Source of the DNA: Phycisphaerales bacterium
Lineage (GTDB): Bacteria; Planctomycetota; Phycisphaerae; Phycisphaerales; UBA1924
Assembly: GCA_035627955.1 (NCBI GenBank)
Contig: DASPKU010000001.1
Location: 124,001-188,000, forward strand
Reading direction: 5' to 3'
DNA: 64,000 nucleotides
Each line of letters begins with the position of its first letter. Positions within the stretch are counted from its first letter, which is position 1. The notes below the pieces were generated by a model. That model worked only from the letters and a program-made list of their open reading frames with translations, did not search any database and had not been told where the DNA came from. Of this stretch, positions 1 to 9,125 are shown piece by piece. Both the position numbers and the translations under genes were made by a program.

Positions 1-557
<557 letters not shown>

Positions 558-646
558 CGGGGCGGATGGTAACCTCACGGCACCCGCGCATCTGTCCCCG
601 AGATCCCATGGCTCCTCGGGGTGCCCCTCGCCCTATCCCCCAGCGC

Positions 647-676
647 AACAAAAACCGAGACCTCCGCAGGTCTCGG
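647..676 (-). terminator. Rho-independent terminator after rpmH
   Basis: A perfect 9-bp stem (CCGAGACCT at 655-663 with AGGTCTCGG at 668-676, 4-base loop) is followed on the minus strand by five T residues (650-654). It sits 25 bases past the rpmH stop codon, in the orientation expected for rpmH. Confidence 0.85.
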
Positions 677-700
677 CTCAGTTCTGGCTGGGAGCGGTCT

Positions 701-841
701 TTACTTGTCCGCGACGTTCAGGGAACGGCCCGCGGCCCGCTTGCGGTTGATCAGCTTGCGGCCGTTCTTGGTCTTCATCCGGGCGCGGAAACCGATGGCG
801 CGCTTGCGCTTGATGCGGCTGGTGCGGTGTGGGTAGTGCAT
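701..841 (-). CDS. rpmH: 50S ribosomal protein L34
   Basis: A 46-residue basic protein beginning [14 protein letters not shown] and containing [20 protein letters not shown], which is the L34 core. L34 is a small structural protein of the large ribosomal subunit. Length is typical (44-47 residues). A GAGG Shine-Dalgarno lies six bases before the ATG. The N-terminus differs from the common MKRTYQPS form (MHYPHRTS here), but the SRIKRKR...GFRARM block leaves no doubt. It has its own terminator, so it is probably transcribed alone; rnc runs divergently upstream. The usual rnpA partner is not seen next to it. Confidence 0.96.
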   Translation of the reverse strand: MHYPHRTSRIKRKRAIGFRARMKTKNGRKLINRKRAAGRSLNVADK

Positions 842-1115
842 AGAAACCTCGTCCTTGGCTCAGTTCAGGGCCGGAACAATAGACACCCACCGCAGCCCCG
901 GCCAGCCCCTTCCCAAATCCCCCTGCAAATCCGCCCACCTATCCGCGGGGGTAAGGTACGCTCTTGACCGGGTCGCTATCCTCGACCCGTCCCTTGGTGG
1001 GGCCACTGCTCTCGCTTTCATGCCGCCCGCCCCGGCCCGTAGCCGGGTCCGCGAGTCGGCGTGCAAGCGCCAGCACTGGCCCGCCCTTCACGCCCCGGTG
1101 GGCCCTCCGTGCTCT

Positions 1116-1844
1116 ATGGACGAATCTTCGCGCGCCAGGGTCGAGGCGCTCCTCGGCCACAACTTCAAGGACCCCGCCCTGCTCGAGCTTGCCTTGCGGC
1201 ACGCCAGCACCGCCGATACACCGCTCTCCTCCAACGAGCGGCTCGAGTTCCTGGGCGACGCCGTGCTCGGCATGGTGGTGTGCGAGATGGTCTTCCGCCG
1301 CTACCCGGCCCTGCGCGAAGGCGACATGACCAAGATCAAGAGCCACGCCGTCAGCCGCGAGATGTGCGCTGTCCTCGCCCGCCAGCTCGGCCTCGAGCAG
1401 TTCCTGGTGCTTGGCAAGGGCATGCAGAGCGGCGCCGCCATGCCCCCTTCGCTCGCCGCGGCCGCGCTCGAGGCAGTGATCGGCGCGATGTACCTCGATG
1501 CGGGGTTCGACAAGACCGCGGAGTTCATCCGACCGCTGGTCACGCCTGTGGTCGAGAAGGCTGCGCAGAGCGGGCACCAGCAGAACTTCAAGAGCGTGCT
1601 GCAGCAGCACGCCCAGCAGGCGTTTGGGTCCACGCCCGCCTACCGCACGCTCGACGAGCAAGGCCCTGATCACAGCAAGTGCTTCAAGATCTGCGTCGAC
1701 ATCGGCGGCCGCCGCTTCGAGGGCTGCTGGGGCCAGACCAAAAAGAAGGCCGAGCAGGAGGCCGCGCTGGCCGCGCTCAAGGAGCTGGGCGTGGTGCAGG
1801 AAGGCCCCGAGGGTGAGCTGCGGATCGTTCCGGCGGTCACGTGA
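1116..1844 (+). CDS. rnc: Ribonuclease III
   Basis: A 242-residue double-strand-specific endoribonuclease that processes rRNA precursors and structured RNAs. The RNase III signature ERLEFLGDAVLG is present near residue 45, and a C-terminal dsRNA-binding domain covers about residues 165-235, ending in the KKKAEQEAALAAL helix. The start is the ATG at 1116 (MDESSRARVEALLG), which gives the family's normal length; an in-frame extension to 855 has no conservation. In the second catalytic block the family pattern LADxxEA reads LAAAALEA: the metal-binding Asp (E. coli D114 position) is Ala116, while the essential Glu (Glu119) is kept. Activity may therefore be altered, though planctomycete homologues should be checked before calling this unusual. 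Confidence 0.95.
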   Translation: MDESSRARVEALLGHNFKDPALLELALRHASTADTPLSSNERLEFLGDAVLGMVVCEMVFRRYPALREGDMTKIKSHAVSREMCAVLARQLGLEQFLVLGKGMQSGAAMPPSLAAAALEAVIGAMYLDAGFDKTAEFIRPLVTPVVEKAAQSGHQQNFKSVLQQHAQQAFGSTPAYRTLDEQGPDHSKCFKICVDIGGRRFEGCWGQTKKKAEQEAALAALKELGVVQEGPEGELRIVPAVT

Positions 1845-1855
1845 GCACGCGGCCG

Positions 1856-2316
1856 CTAGTTCCTCTTGTATTCGTTGGACACGAGCTTTCTGAGGACCGG
1901 GTCGATCTTTGTGGTGCTGACGGCGTCACTACCGGCCGTAACGAGCACGATCAGGCCATCCTTCATGGATCCTTGGGCGCCGTTGCCGACGTTCACGGAC
2001 AGGTCTGGCAGCACGAAGTGCGTTCCGAGTTTCACGTCGGCGACGATTACCTCGCGCTTGAAGTCTCGTTCAAGAACGATGTAGGGGCTGTCGACGACGA
2101 TGACGAAGTACGGCGGGCTCCCGCTCAGGTCTTTGAACCGGAGGCGCGGAGACTCGACTCACCTTTCTCCGCCGCGCCATGGGGCGAAGGCATCCCGTAG
2201 TGCACCGTCGCCGAGGACACGGTTACCCCTGAGACAACGGTTGTCCGGGTGGCCGCGCGCCGGTCGCACCCAGGCACCAGCAGGAGGCACAACAGCGGCC
2301 AGATAAACTTGGTCAT
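1856..2316 (-). pseudogene. Small lipoprotein gene broken by a one-base frameshift
   Basis: From the ATG at 2316 a lipoprotein signal peptide is read (MTKFIWPLLCLLLVPGC, lipobox LVPGC), followed by a Thr/Ser-rich segment that ends at a TGA at 2125-2127 after 63 residues. The downstream bases 1856 to about 2155 are open in the -1 frame and clearly protein-like (RLRFKDLSGSPPYFVIVV through KLVSNEYKRN, stop TAG at 1856-1858). The two frames overlap near 2150, so adding one base there would restore a single protein of about 150 residues. I do not recognise the family. It converges on rnc with 11 bases between stops. A sequencing error is as likely as real decay; no convincing slippery site is present. 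Confidence 0.6.
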
Positions 2317-2418
2317 CACTCTCTCACCGGTCGACGTCAGCCCGGCAGCGTACCCAACTACCCGCAAACGTGATCGGCACCGCGGGGCGGGCCGTTATGC
2401 TGGTGGGCGGGAGGCCTC

Positions 2419-3987
2419 ATGCTCGCACCGATCCTGCTCGCGCTGCTCGGCGTCATGCTGCTAGGTACGCTGCTCATCGTCCTGGGCGTCCGCGGCAAGC
2501 GCCTCAACGACCACCCCACCTGCCGCTGGTGCGGGTTCGACCTCGAGAACATCTACCCCGCCAACGTGACATGCCCCGAGTGCGGCGCGGGGCTGAAGCG
2601 TGAGAAGGCGGTGCGGATCGGGCAGCGACGCAAGCGGCCGGTGTTCATCCTCTCGGGTGTGCTGTTCGTGCTGATGCCGCTGGCGCCCATCGGCGTGGTG
2701 CTGTTCGCGTCGATCACCGGGACCGACGTCAACCGCTACAAGCGGCTGGGCCTGCTGCTGTGGGAGGTCGACCGCGTCGACAGCAAGAGGGCGGCCCTGA
2801 TCGCCGGAGAGTTCTTCAACCGTCTTGCTGCGGCGAATGTCGACATCGCCCAGGAGCAGCGCATCCTCGCGTACACACTCGACCGCCAGGCCGACCCTGC
2901 GCGGGCGTGGGGCAAGGAGTGGAGCGACGTCATTGACCGCGTGCGGCTGAATGGGCGGTTGATGAAGCAGGACGAGCAACGGTTCCTGTCCCAGTCGGTC
3001 CTCCCCAAACTCAAGGCCCGCCCGCGCGTGACTGCCGGGGACGTCTTCCCGGTGGGCGTTGCGCACGAGCTCCGCGCGGGGGGCGACCAGGCCATGGCCT
3101 CCATCTGGCTCGAGACCGCGACCATCAATGGCGAGAAGCTGAACAGGACGTGGCCCGAGCCGGGAAGCGAGAACATCTTCGGTGCCGCGGCCGCGCCCAA
3201 CATGCCGCTGGCTCACATCATGATCATGCCGCAGGCCGCGGCATGGGGAATGCCGCAGAACAACACCTCTGTCGCCGTGTTTCGCACCAAGTCGGACCTG
3301 CCCCCCGGGCCAGCGGTGATCGAGCTCGAAGTGCTGGTCTACGTGGAGAAGTGGACGTCAGCGGTGGGGGTCATGAGCTTCGGGGCGGGCAAGCCGAAGC
3401 CGACCTCTCCGCGTGTCCGCAAGGTGAAGCTGAGTGTGCCCGTGGAGGTCATGCCGGCGGGGGTGGCGAGCGTCGAACGAGTCCCCGCGAGCGAGCAGCT
3501 CGCGGCGGAGCTTGCGCAAAAGCTCCGCCCCTCACACTTCACCGTCAACCGCCAGCTCTTCGGCAGCTACGTGCACGCCGACTTCAGCATCGGCGATCTG
3601 CCCGTGCCCATCGTTTTCGACGTCATCGCCCGAACCCACAACCACGTGGAGGGCGTGAGCAAAGAGGTGAACCTGGGTACGCTCAGCAGCGGCGCGGCTG
3701 ACTTCCAGGGATACGCGGGTTCTCCGTGGGGATCAGACGGCGCGACCCGGACCCTGTGGTACAGCGGCCGCCTCCCGAAGGGGAAAACCATCGACCTCGT
3801 ACTCCGGCCTCGCCCGGAGCTTGCGCAGCGCACGCTCGACCTCACCCGCGTCTACGAGGGTGAGGTGATCATCCGCGGGGTGCAGGTCGACGGCGGTCCC
3901 AAGCCGGTCGTCACCAGCGTGCAATCGGCGATCCCCAGCGATGACGAGTCCGATGATGCCGAGACTCCTGGGGCGGACCAACCCTGA
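2419..3987 (+). CDS. Membrane protein with N-terminal zinc ribbon, function unknown
   Basis: A 522-residue protein with a first membrane segment at about residues 2-24, a short cytoplasmic zinc-ribbon-like motif with cysteines at 35, 38, 52 and 55 (CRWCGFDL and CPECGAGL), and a second membrane segment at about 75-100 after a basic RRKRP stretch. The remaining 400 or so residues are soluble and presumably lie outside the cytoplasmic membrane. The C-terminus is acidic (SDDESDDAE). The zinc ribbon between two membrane helices is a layout I associate with planctomycete proteins, but I do not recognise a function. The start ATG follows GGGAGG closely. The next gene is convergent, 16 bases away. 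Confidence 0.8.
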   Translation: MLAPILLALLGVMLLGTLLIVLGVRGKRLNDHPTCRWCGFDLENIYPANVTCPECGAGLKREKAVRIGQRRKRPVFILSGVLFVLMPLAPIGVVLFASITGTDVNRYKRLGLLLWEVDRVDSKRAALIAGEFFNRLAAANVDIAQEQRILAYTLDRQADPARAWGKEWSDVIDRVRLNGRLMKQDEQRFLSQSVLPKLKARPRVTAGDVFPVGVAHELRAGGDQAMASIWLETATINGEKLNRTWPEPGSENIFGAAAAPNMPLAHIMIMPQAAAWGMPQNNTSVAVFRTKSDLPPGPAVIELEVLVYVEKWTSAVGVMSFGAGKPKPTSPRVRKVKLSVPVEVMPAGVASVERVPASEQLAAELAQKLRPSHFTVNRQLFGSYVHADFSIGDLPVPIVFDVIARTHNHVEGVSKEVNLGTLSSGAADFQGYAGSPWGSDGATRTLWYSGRLPKGKTIDLVLRPRPELAQRTLDLTRVYEGEVIIRGVQVDGGPKPVVTSVQSAIPSDDESDDAETPGADQP

Positions 3988-4003
3988 CGCCGACCACGAT
4001 CGA

Positions 4004-5242
4004 TCAGCTCCTGCCCTTCTCCGTCAGCGCCTTCTCGATCGTCTCGGCCAGCTTCTTGCCCTTCAAGTCCCCGCCGGTGGCGATGATCTTGCCGGTCGTG
4101 CCATCCACCAGCACGGCCTTGGGGATCGACTGCACGCCGTACATCTTCGCCACCCGCGCGTCCCAGTAGCCGCCGTCGTACACGTGCGGCCACGGCATTT
4201 TCAGCTCCTTGGCCTTGTCCGCGATCTTCTGCTCGGCGTTGGGTCGGTCCAGGCTCACGCCCAGCACCGCGAAGCCGCGGTCGTGGAACTGCTCATACGC
4301 GGCCACTACGTTGGGCATCTCCTTGATGCAGGGCGGGCACCACGTCGCCCAGAAGTCCACCAGCACGATCTTGCCCTTGTAGTCGTCGGGGAACTTGACC
4401 TTCTTGCCGTCCAGCAGAGTCGCCTCAAACGCGATCGCCTGCTTGCCGGGGCTGAGGTCAACGGTCTTCTCCTCAACGGCCGCCTCCATGACCTTCTCGC
4501 TCTTCTTGACCGCGAACGAGAGCCCGTCCTTGCTGACGTCGGCCACTTCCCAGATCGTGCCGTCGACTTTGAATGGCTTGCTCGTGTCGAACGTCTCCGT
4601 GCGCTCCCACTTGCCGTTGCCGTTGACGTCGATGGCGATCTTCGTGCCCTTGGCCGTGAAGTCCCCGCCCGCGCGGTCGTCCACCAGCATCGCCTTGTAT
4701 GCCTTGTCCGCGAGCTTCACCTCGCCCTCGGTGGCGTAATCGCGGTAGAACAGCAGCTTGTCGGCCAGGGCCGCTCGCTTGGTGTCAGAGGGGTCGAAAC
4801 GGTACATGCTCAGGCGCAGCTTGTAATCCGGGGCGGCCTCGATCATGCCGCCGCCCGAGTACATCGTGTACGTCTTCTCGTCCTCGCCCTTGCTCTCCTT
4901 GCCGGTCCACTCAACCTTGGGATCGTCCGTGAGGTCGCCATTGCCGTTGCTGTCGATGTACAGCTTCGCGGGCTGCCCCGCCGGCTCATCAACCACCACG
5001 AAGAACGCACGCTCGCCTTTCACGGTGAGGGGCAGCTTGCCGAACATCGGCGCCGTCACGCCCTCGGGCAGCTTCTTGATCTCCGCCGGCTTCTCCTTCG
5101 AGAGATCCACCCGCACCGGCGAGTAGTAGCCGAGTTCCTTGGAGACCCCCTCGGACTTCAGCTTCATCGTGACCGTGCCCTGGCCATAGGCCAGGCCCGC
5201 GGCCGACACGAGAACGAGAGCAGTGAGAGCAAGAGTGCGCAT
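4004..5242 (-). CDS. TlpA-like thioredoxin-fold protein, secreted
   Basis: A 412-residue protein with an N-terminal signal peptide (MRTLALTALVLVSAAGLAYG), a long N-terminal region of about 250 residues, and a C-terminal TlpA/ResA-type thioredoxin domain with the active site FWATWCPPC followed by the cis-proline segment GVQSIPKAVLVD. TlpA-like proteins reduce or isomerise disulphides in the periplasm, often for cytochrome maturation. The N-terminal region holds two calcium-loop-like motifs, DSNGNGDLTDD and DVNGNGKWERTE, so it may bind calcium. The ATG follows GGAGG at a good distance. It stands between convergent and divergent neighbours and is probably a single-gene unit. The precise redox partner cannot be told from context. 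Confidence 0.88.
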   Translation of the reverse strand: MRTLALTALVLVSAAGLAYGQGTVTMKLKSEGVSKELGYYSPVRVDLSKEKPAEIKKLPEGVTAPMFGKLPLTVKGERAFFVVVDEPAGQPAKLYIDSNGNGDLTDDPKVEWTGKESKGEDEKTYTMYSGGGMIEAAPDYKLRLSMYRFDPSDTKRAALADKLLFYRDYATEGEVKLADKAYKAMLVDDRAGGDFTAKGTKIAIDVNGNGKWERTETFDTSKPFKVDGTIWEVADVSKDGLSFAVKKSEKVMEAAVEEKTVDLSPGKQAIAFEATLLDGKKVKFPDDYKGKIVLVDFWATWCPPCIKEMPNVVAAYEQFHDRGFAVLGVSLDRPNAEQKIADKAKELKMPWPHVYDGGYWDARVAKMYGVQSIPKAVLVDGTTGKIIATGGDLKGKKLAETIEKALTEKGRS

Positions 5243-5268
5243 GCGAAAACCTCCAGGTGCAGCCTACC

Positions 5269-5340
5269 TCAGACCTTCGCCCGCCGGTAGGCCTTCACCA
5301 GAAACACCACCACGGCCACCAGCACGACGACGCCGAGCAT
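5269..5340 (-). CDS. Possible 23-residue membrane peptide
   Basis: A short reading frame encodes one hydrophobic segment and a basic tail (MLGVVVLVAVVVFLVKAYRR then AKV). A GGAAGG sequence lies directly before the ATG. It sits just upstream of the TlpA-like gene on the same strand. The membrane-segment composition and ribosome site are suggestive, but a frame this short can arise by chance. Confidence 0.3.
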   Translation of the reverse strand: MLGVVVLVAVVVFLVKAYRRAKV

Positions 5341-5435
5341 CCTTCCCACGGTGCGTCCTCCGCCGCGAGCCTCATGAAGAGCCCCGGCGGGCGCGAGTGT
5401 ACAGAAAGCCCGTCAACCCCGTGCAGGGCCGCGTC

Positions 5436-6362
5436 TTAGCGCCGCCGGCGCGCCACCGCGAGCCCGCCCAGCCCCAGCAGCAGCGCCGAGGCTGGCGCCG
5501 GGACCGTCGTGTGCATCGAGAAGTCGTCCAGAGCCCACAGCTTCGCGTTGTTCACGCCCCCGGAGGACTCAAAGAACAGCCGGTTGAGGTCCGCCATCGG
5601 CGCGGCCAGCGGCGCCCCGCTCAGCAGCACCGAGTAGTTCGTCGTGAAGCCGTCGTAGTACCCGGCCGTGACGGTCTGGGCCGCCAGGTCCAGGCGGATG
5701 TCCCAGCGCGAGTACACGCCGCCCGCGGCGATGGCCGTCAGCGTGTAACTGCCGGTGTTCTTGAAGGCCACGTAATCGGTCGTGGTGCCGGGCTGGTGGA
5801 TGCCCACGCTGAAGCCGACGTTCCCCGCGCTGTCCACGAACTCCACGGTGTCACCGATGGTGCCCGCACCGATCCCGCCGCCCTCGCCCGTGCCAAACAG
5901 CTGTGGGCGTGTCCAGAAGCTGACGGTCACAGTTTGCCCCGCGGTCATTGCCGGTGACACGCCGTTGAGGTCGCGGGCGTCGAGCCGGTACCCGTACTTG
6001 AGCGCCGGGCCGCCCCAACCGTCGCAGCCGGTGGTGATCATCATGCCGTTGGAGCCACCCATGCCCACGCCGCCGTGACCGGTGGCGTAGGCCGTGTTCC
6101 CGCCGTTGAAGTTCGGGTACATGGTGCCCTGGATCCCGTACCACAGCCCCGAGCCCGGCGTGATCGCCGTCTGGCTGCCCCCGGGACCGCCGTTGTTGGT
6201 GCCGTACTGGCCCTCGTTCCAGTGCCGCACCTCGGAGAGGAACCCGCCGTAGCCATCGCCGGCCTCGAAGCCGCCGAGGTACGCGTGAGCGCCGGCGGAG
6301 AATGCCAGCACCGGCGCGGCGAGCGCGCCCAAATGAATAACGCGGTTGAACGTGAAGCGCAT
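5436..6362 (-). CDS. PEP-CTERM-type secreted protein
   Basis: A 308-residue protein with an N-terminal signal peptide (about residues 1-27, ending SAGAHA) and a C-terminal sorting region: VPAPASALLLGLGG, a short hydrophobic helix, then a basic RRRR end. This is the PEP-CTERM layout, in which an exosortase cuts the C-terminal anchor and passes the protein to the surface or matrix. The mature part is Gly/Asn rich and beta-like, with several aromatic and DGW/DDF motifs, suggesting a carbohydrate- or matrix-associated surface protein, but no named domain is evident. A strong GAGGGAGA ribosome site precedes the ATG. No exosortase is encoded in this window. Confidence 0.85.
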   Translation of the reverse strand: MRFTFNRVIHLGALAAPVLAFSAGAHAYLGGFEAGDGYGGFLSEVRHWNEGQYGTNNGGPGGSQTAITPGSGLWYGIQGTMYPNFNGGNTAYATGHGGVGMGGSNGMMITTGCDGWGGPALKYGYRLDARDLNGVSPAMTAGQTVTVSFWTRPQLFGTGEGGGIGAGTIGDTVEFVDSAGNVGFSVGIHQPGTTTDYVAFKNTGSYTLTAIAAGGVYSRWDIRLDLAAQTVTAGYYDGFTTNYSVLLSGAPLAAPMADLNRLFFESSGGVNNAKLWALDDFSMHTTVPAPASALLLGLGGLAVARRRR

Positions 6363-6463
6363 GTCTGTCTCCCTCTCGGAGCGGTCAGGCCCCGAATATG
6401 CGGGCGCGGAAAGCCCGTGCTGGGGAGACTACCAGTTGTTCTGGCCGTGTAAAGACCAATGAA

Positions 6464-6493
6464 CGACGGCCCGGTCGTCAAACCGGGCCGTCG
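6464..6493 (-). terminator. Hairpin terminator after first dockerin-like gene
   Basis: An 11-bp perfect stem (6464-6474 with 6483-6493, 8-base loop) lies 34 bases beyond the stop at 6527. The minus-strand tail is only moderately T-rich, so termination strength is uncertain. Confidence 0.65.
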
Positions 6494-6526
6494 CAAGTCA
6501 TCGCTCAAAGGTCGCGCGTGTCGCGA

Positions 6527-8956
6527 TCAGCAGGGATTCCCGCCCAGAACACGGAAGAACGCCTCGATGTCCTGGTCGGTCCCGGTGTCGCCATCGCCGT
6601 TGAAGTCCGCCCCGCCGGCGTAGCAGGTGGGGCAGCACGTTCCGCCCAGGCACGCGAAGAACGCCTCGATGTCCTGGTCGGTGCCGAAGTCGCCGTCGCC
6701 GTTGAAGTCGGATGTGCCGCACGCGGTGGTCGGCGTCCCCGCCAGCGCCGTCACGCTCGTCTCCGGGCTCTCGGCAGTGGGGGGCTTGAACAGGCCGATC
6801 GCCACCTGCCCCTCACGCGGCGGCACATTGGCATCGAACCGGAAGTTGTACAGCGTGCCCCAGCGGATCGCGTTGGAACTGTTGCCCAGCGTGGCCGCGT
6901 CATAGGGAGCACAGGCCCAGCGGACCTCACCGCCGACCTTGCTGCCCTCCCAGTTCGCGGGGTTGAGTGCCGTGTTGGGGTAGGGCTCGCCCGAGTGCGC
7001 GAACACGCCGTGGAAGCCGATGTTGGTCACCGTCGCCCACGATGCCACCGGCACCGTGAACGAGCCGCCGCAGCGGTCAGAGTTGTCGTTGTACACGGCG
7101 TACTCGTAGTGCCAGGTGCCGTCGCCGTTGTCGGTCACCTTGCTGCCCACGATGAAGCGGCTGTTGATGCCCGCGCTGCTGACGCTGCGGTCCACGTGCA
7201 CCGCGTTGCTCAGCTGCACGCTGGGGTCCAGGTCCTTCCACGCGTGGATGCCGGCCTTGTACCGCACGGTGTTGCCGGCGAAAGTCGGCGTTCCGCCCGC
7301 GAGGCTCGCAGGGCTCACGAGGCGGTACGAGTGGTTGTTCCACGCGTTGATCGCGGGGGAGGCGCCCGTCGTGAACCGCGCGTCGTCCTGCGTCACATAG
7401 TGGCCATCGACGACGTACGTCGCGCCCGGGTTGAGCGCGGGCGTCACATCGTTCGTGTACACCTGCAGGCGTCGGCCGATCGTGGCCTGCGCTGCCGGCG
7501 GGGTCATGTACGGCGCTGGCGGGGTCGTGAACGGGTGCGGGTAGTAGCCCGTCGCCGCGTTTACGTGGCTCCGCGGCCCCAGGCTGCCCTGGCTGCCGTT
7601 GAGGCCCGAACCGTACAGGTCCGAGCAGTTGACGCCCAGCTGATCACCGCCCATGGGGGGCGGCTGGCACGTGGTGGAGCAGAACTGGCTGTTGGTCGAC
7701 ACGAAGCCGTGCTTGAGCCAGCTCTGCCCGATCTGCTCGAAGCGCCCGTCCTTCAGCCGGTACATGTTCTGCGCGATTGTCGGGTGCTGGTTGCTCTGGT
7801 ACCCGGGCGTGCTGTTGTGATCGATCCACAGCACCGGCACATCGCCCAGGTTGCAGGCGTTGGTGCCCACGGAGTACGCGCTCACGTTGACCGTGGCCGC
7901 CCCGGGATCGACGTCCACGGTGCCGTACGCGCTCATGTCGCTCAGGTCGCCGACGTATACATCGGGCCCGGCAGTGGGGCAGGCGGTCACATTGAAGCTC
8001 AGCTGCCCGTTGAAGGACCGCGACTGCGCGTCCACCACTGTGAACGGGATCACCTTCGTGCCGATAGCGGTCCCCACCGGCACGCTCGCAGCGAAGCTGA
8101 AGCGGCCGTCATTCGCGGTGGCGTCGCCGTGGGTGCCGTCGTCGTAGAAGGCCTGCTCCGCCGATCCGCCGATGGTCGACAGATTACCGATCACCGCCAT
8201 CCCCGTGCTCGGCGGGTTGAAGCCCGAGCTCGTCACCACGCTCAGCACCGTCGAGCCCGGCGCGCTGCACGCAAACACGTTGCTCGGCTGCGCGCTGCCC
8301 GTCCCCTGCGGCGGGATCGGGTCGTTCGTGCACGTGAAGGTCAGCTTGAGGCCCGGCGTGAGGGTCGCGGTGTTGCACGAGAACTGCGTCACCGGGAACT
8401 GCGTGTGCTGGATGCCCGAGGTCGCGCTGACGCCCGCCTGCGCCCCCTCGCCGTAGATGAACTCGACTTTGCTGCCGTCCTCGAACAGCCGCACCTCGAA
8501 GTTGCAGTTGTTGCTGGTGCCGCGGTAGATCGTCCGCCACTCGATGTTGAGCACGCGGTTGGGCGCGGTGCCCTCGATCGAAGTGAACACGCCCAGCGTG
8601 CCGTTGTTGCCGGTGGCGATGTTGGTCCGCAGGTCGTCCCAGTGCGGCAGCACCGCGACGCCCATGGCCGACGCCCGCAGGCACGAGTTGATCCACGTCG
8701 TCACATTAGTGGTGAACTGGAGATTCCCGTTGGCGCCAACGTTCGCCTGCGTGTACGTCTGGCCGTAGAGGGTCACGGGGAAGGGCAGTGCGAGCACGGT
8801 CGTGCCGTCATCGCTGTGGTTGCCGATGTCGGTGGTCCCGGGCACGATCGTCGCGCCCGTGGACGTTGTGAGGTTGAAACCGGTGCACTGCGCGCTCACC
8901 GAGCCCGCCGTGCCGGCCGCCGCCGCCAGCGCCGCAACAAACCAACGTCCGCTCAT
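6527..8956 (-). CDS. Large secreted protein with paired dockerin-like calcium repeats (paralogue A)
   Basis: An 809-residue secreted protein. The signal peptide is MSGRWFVAALAAAAGTAGSV, cut near VSA-Q. The N-terminal part is a beta-sandwich-like region with PHWDDLRTN and similar motifs, a middle region carries PDVYVGDLSDM and VLWIDHNSTPGYQSNQHPT, and the C-terminus has two EF-hand/dockerin-like repeats of the form DFNGDGDxGTDQDIEAFF, one ending in LGGTCCPTC and one in LGGNPC. The Asp/Asn spacing in DFNGDGD matches calcium-binding loops. The start is the ATG after AAGGAG; an in-frame extension upstream lacks a signal sequence. A tandem paralogue lies immediately upstream. The function is unknown; the dockerin-like end suggests attachment to a surface partner. 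Confidence 0.85.
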   Translation of the reverse strand: MSGRWFVAALAAAAGTAGSVSAQCTGFNLTTSTGATIVPGTTDIGNHSDDGTTVLALPFPVTLYGQTYTQANVGANGNLQFTTNVTTWINSCLRASAMGVAVLPHWDDLRTNIATGNNGTLGVFTSIEGTAPNRVLNIEWRTIYRGTSNNCNFEVRLFEDGSKVEFIYGEGAQAGVSATSGIQHTQFPVTQFSCNTATLTPGLKLTFTCTNDPIPPQGTGSAQPSNVFACSAPGSTVLSVVTSSGFNPPSTGMAVIGNLSTIGGSAEQAFYDDGTHGDATANDGRFSFAASVPVGTAIGTKVIPFTVVDAQSRSFNGQLSFNVTACPTAGPDVYVGDLSDMSAYGTVDVDPGAATVNVSAYSVGTNACNLGDVPVLWIDHNSTPGYQSNQHPTIAQNMYRLKDGRFEQIGQSWLKHGFVSTNSQFCSTTCQPPPMGGDQLGVNCSDLYGSGLNGSQGSLGPRSHVNAATGYYPHPFTTPPAPYMTPPAAQATIGRRLQVYTNDVTPALNPGATYVVDGHYVTQDDARFTTGASPAINAWNNHSYRLVSPASLAGGTPTFAGNTVRYKAGIHAWKDLDPSVQLSNAVHVDRSVSSAGINSRFIVGSKVTDNGDGTWHYEYAVYNDNSDRCGGSFTVPVASWATVTNIGFHGVFAHSGEPYPNTALNPANWEGSKVGGEVRWACAPYDAATLGNSSNAIRWGTLYNFRFDANVPPREGQVAIGLFKPPTAESPETSVTALAGTPTTACGTSDFNGDGDFGTDQDIEAFFACLGGTCCPTCYAGGADFNGDGDTGTDQDIEAFFRVLGGNPC

Positions 8957-9069
8957 GACCGTCTCCTTCGCAAACGAGCAATACCCACGCCCGGAACCGG
9001 GCCCCGACGACGACCGCAACCAACCCCGCTGGATGCAGTCTACCTCGGCCATTGGGGTGCGCACAGACG

Positions 9070-9100
9070 AAAAAGGGCCCGGTCCTGCGACCGGGCCCTT
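9070..9100 (-). terminator. Rho-independent terminator after second dockerin-like gene
   Basis: A perfect 12-bp stem (9073-9084 with 9089-9100, loop CTGC) is followed on the minus strand by a run of five T residues at 9070-9074. It lies just beyond the stop at 9126. Confidence 0.88.
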
Positions 9101-9125
9101 CACTCATGCATTCAGGACCTGAGGA

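Noticed and set aside
855-1115. Longer N-terminal form of RNase III starting at 855
   Set aside because: The extra 87 residues are Pro/Ala/Arg-rich with no similarity to RNase III and would run through the promoter region between rpmH and rnc.
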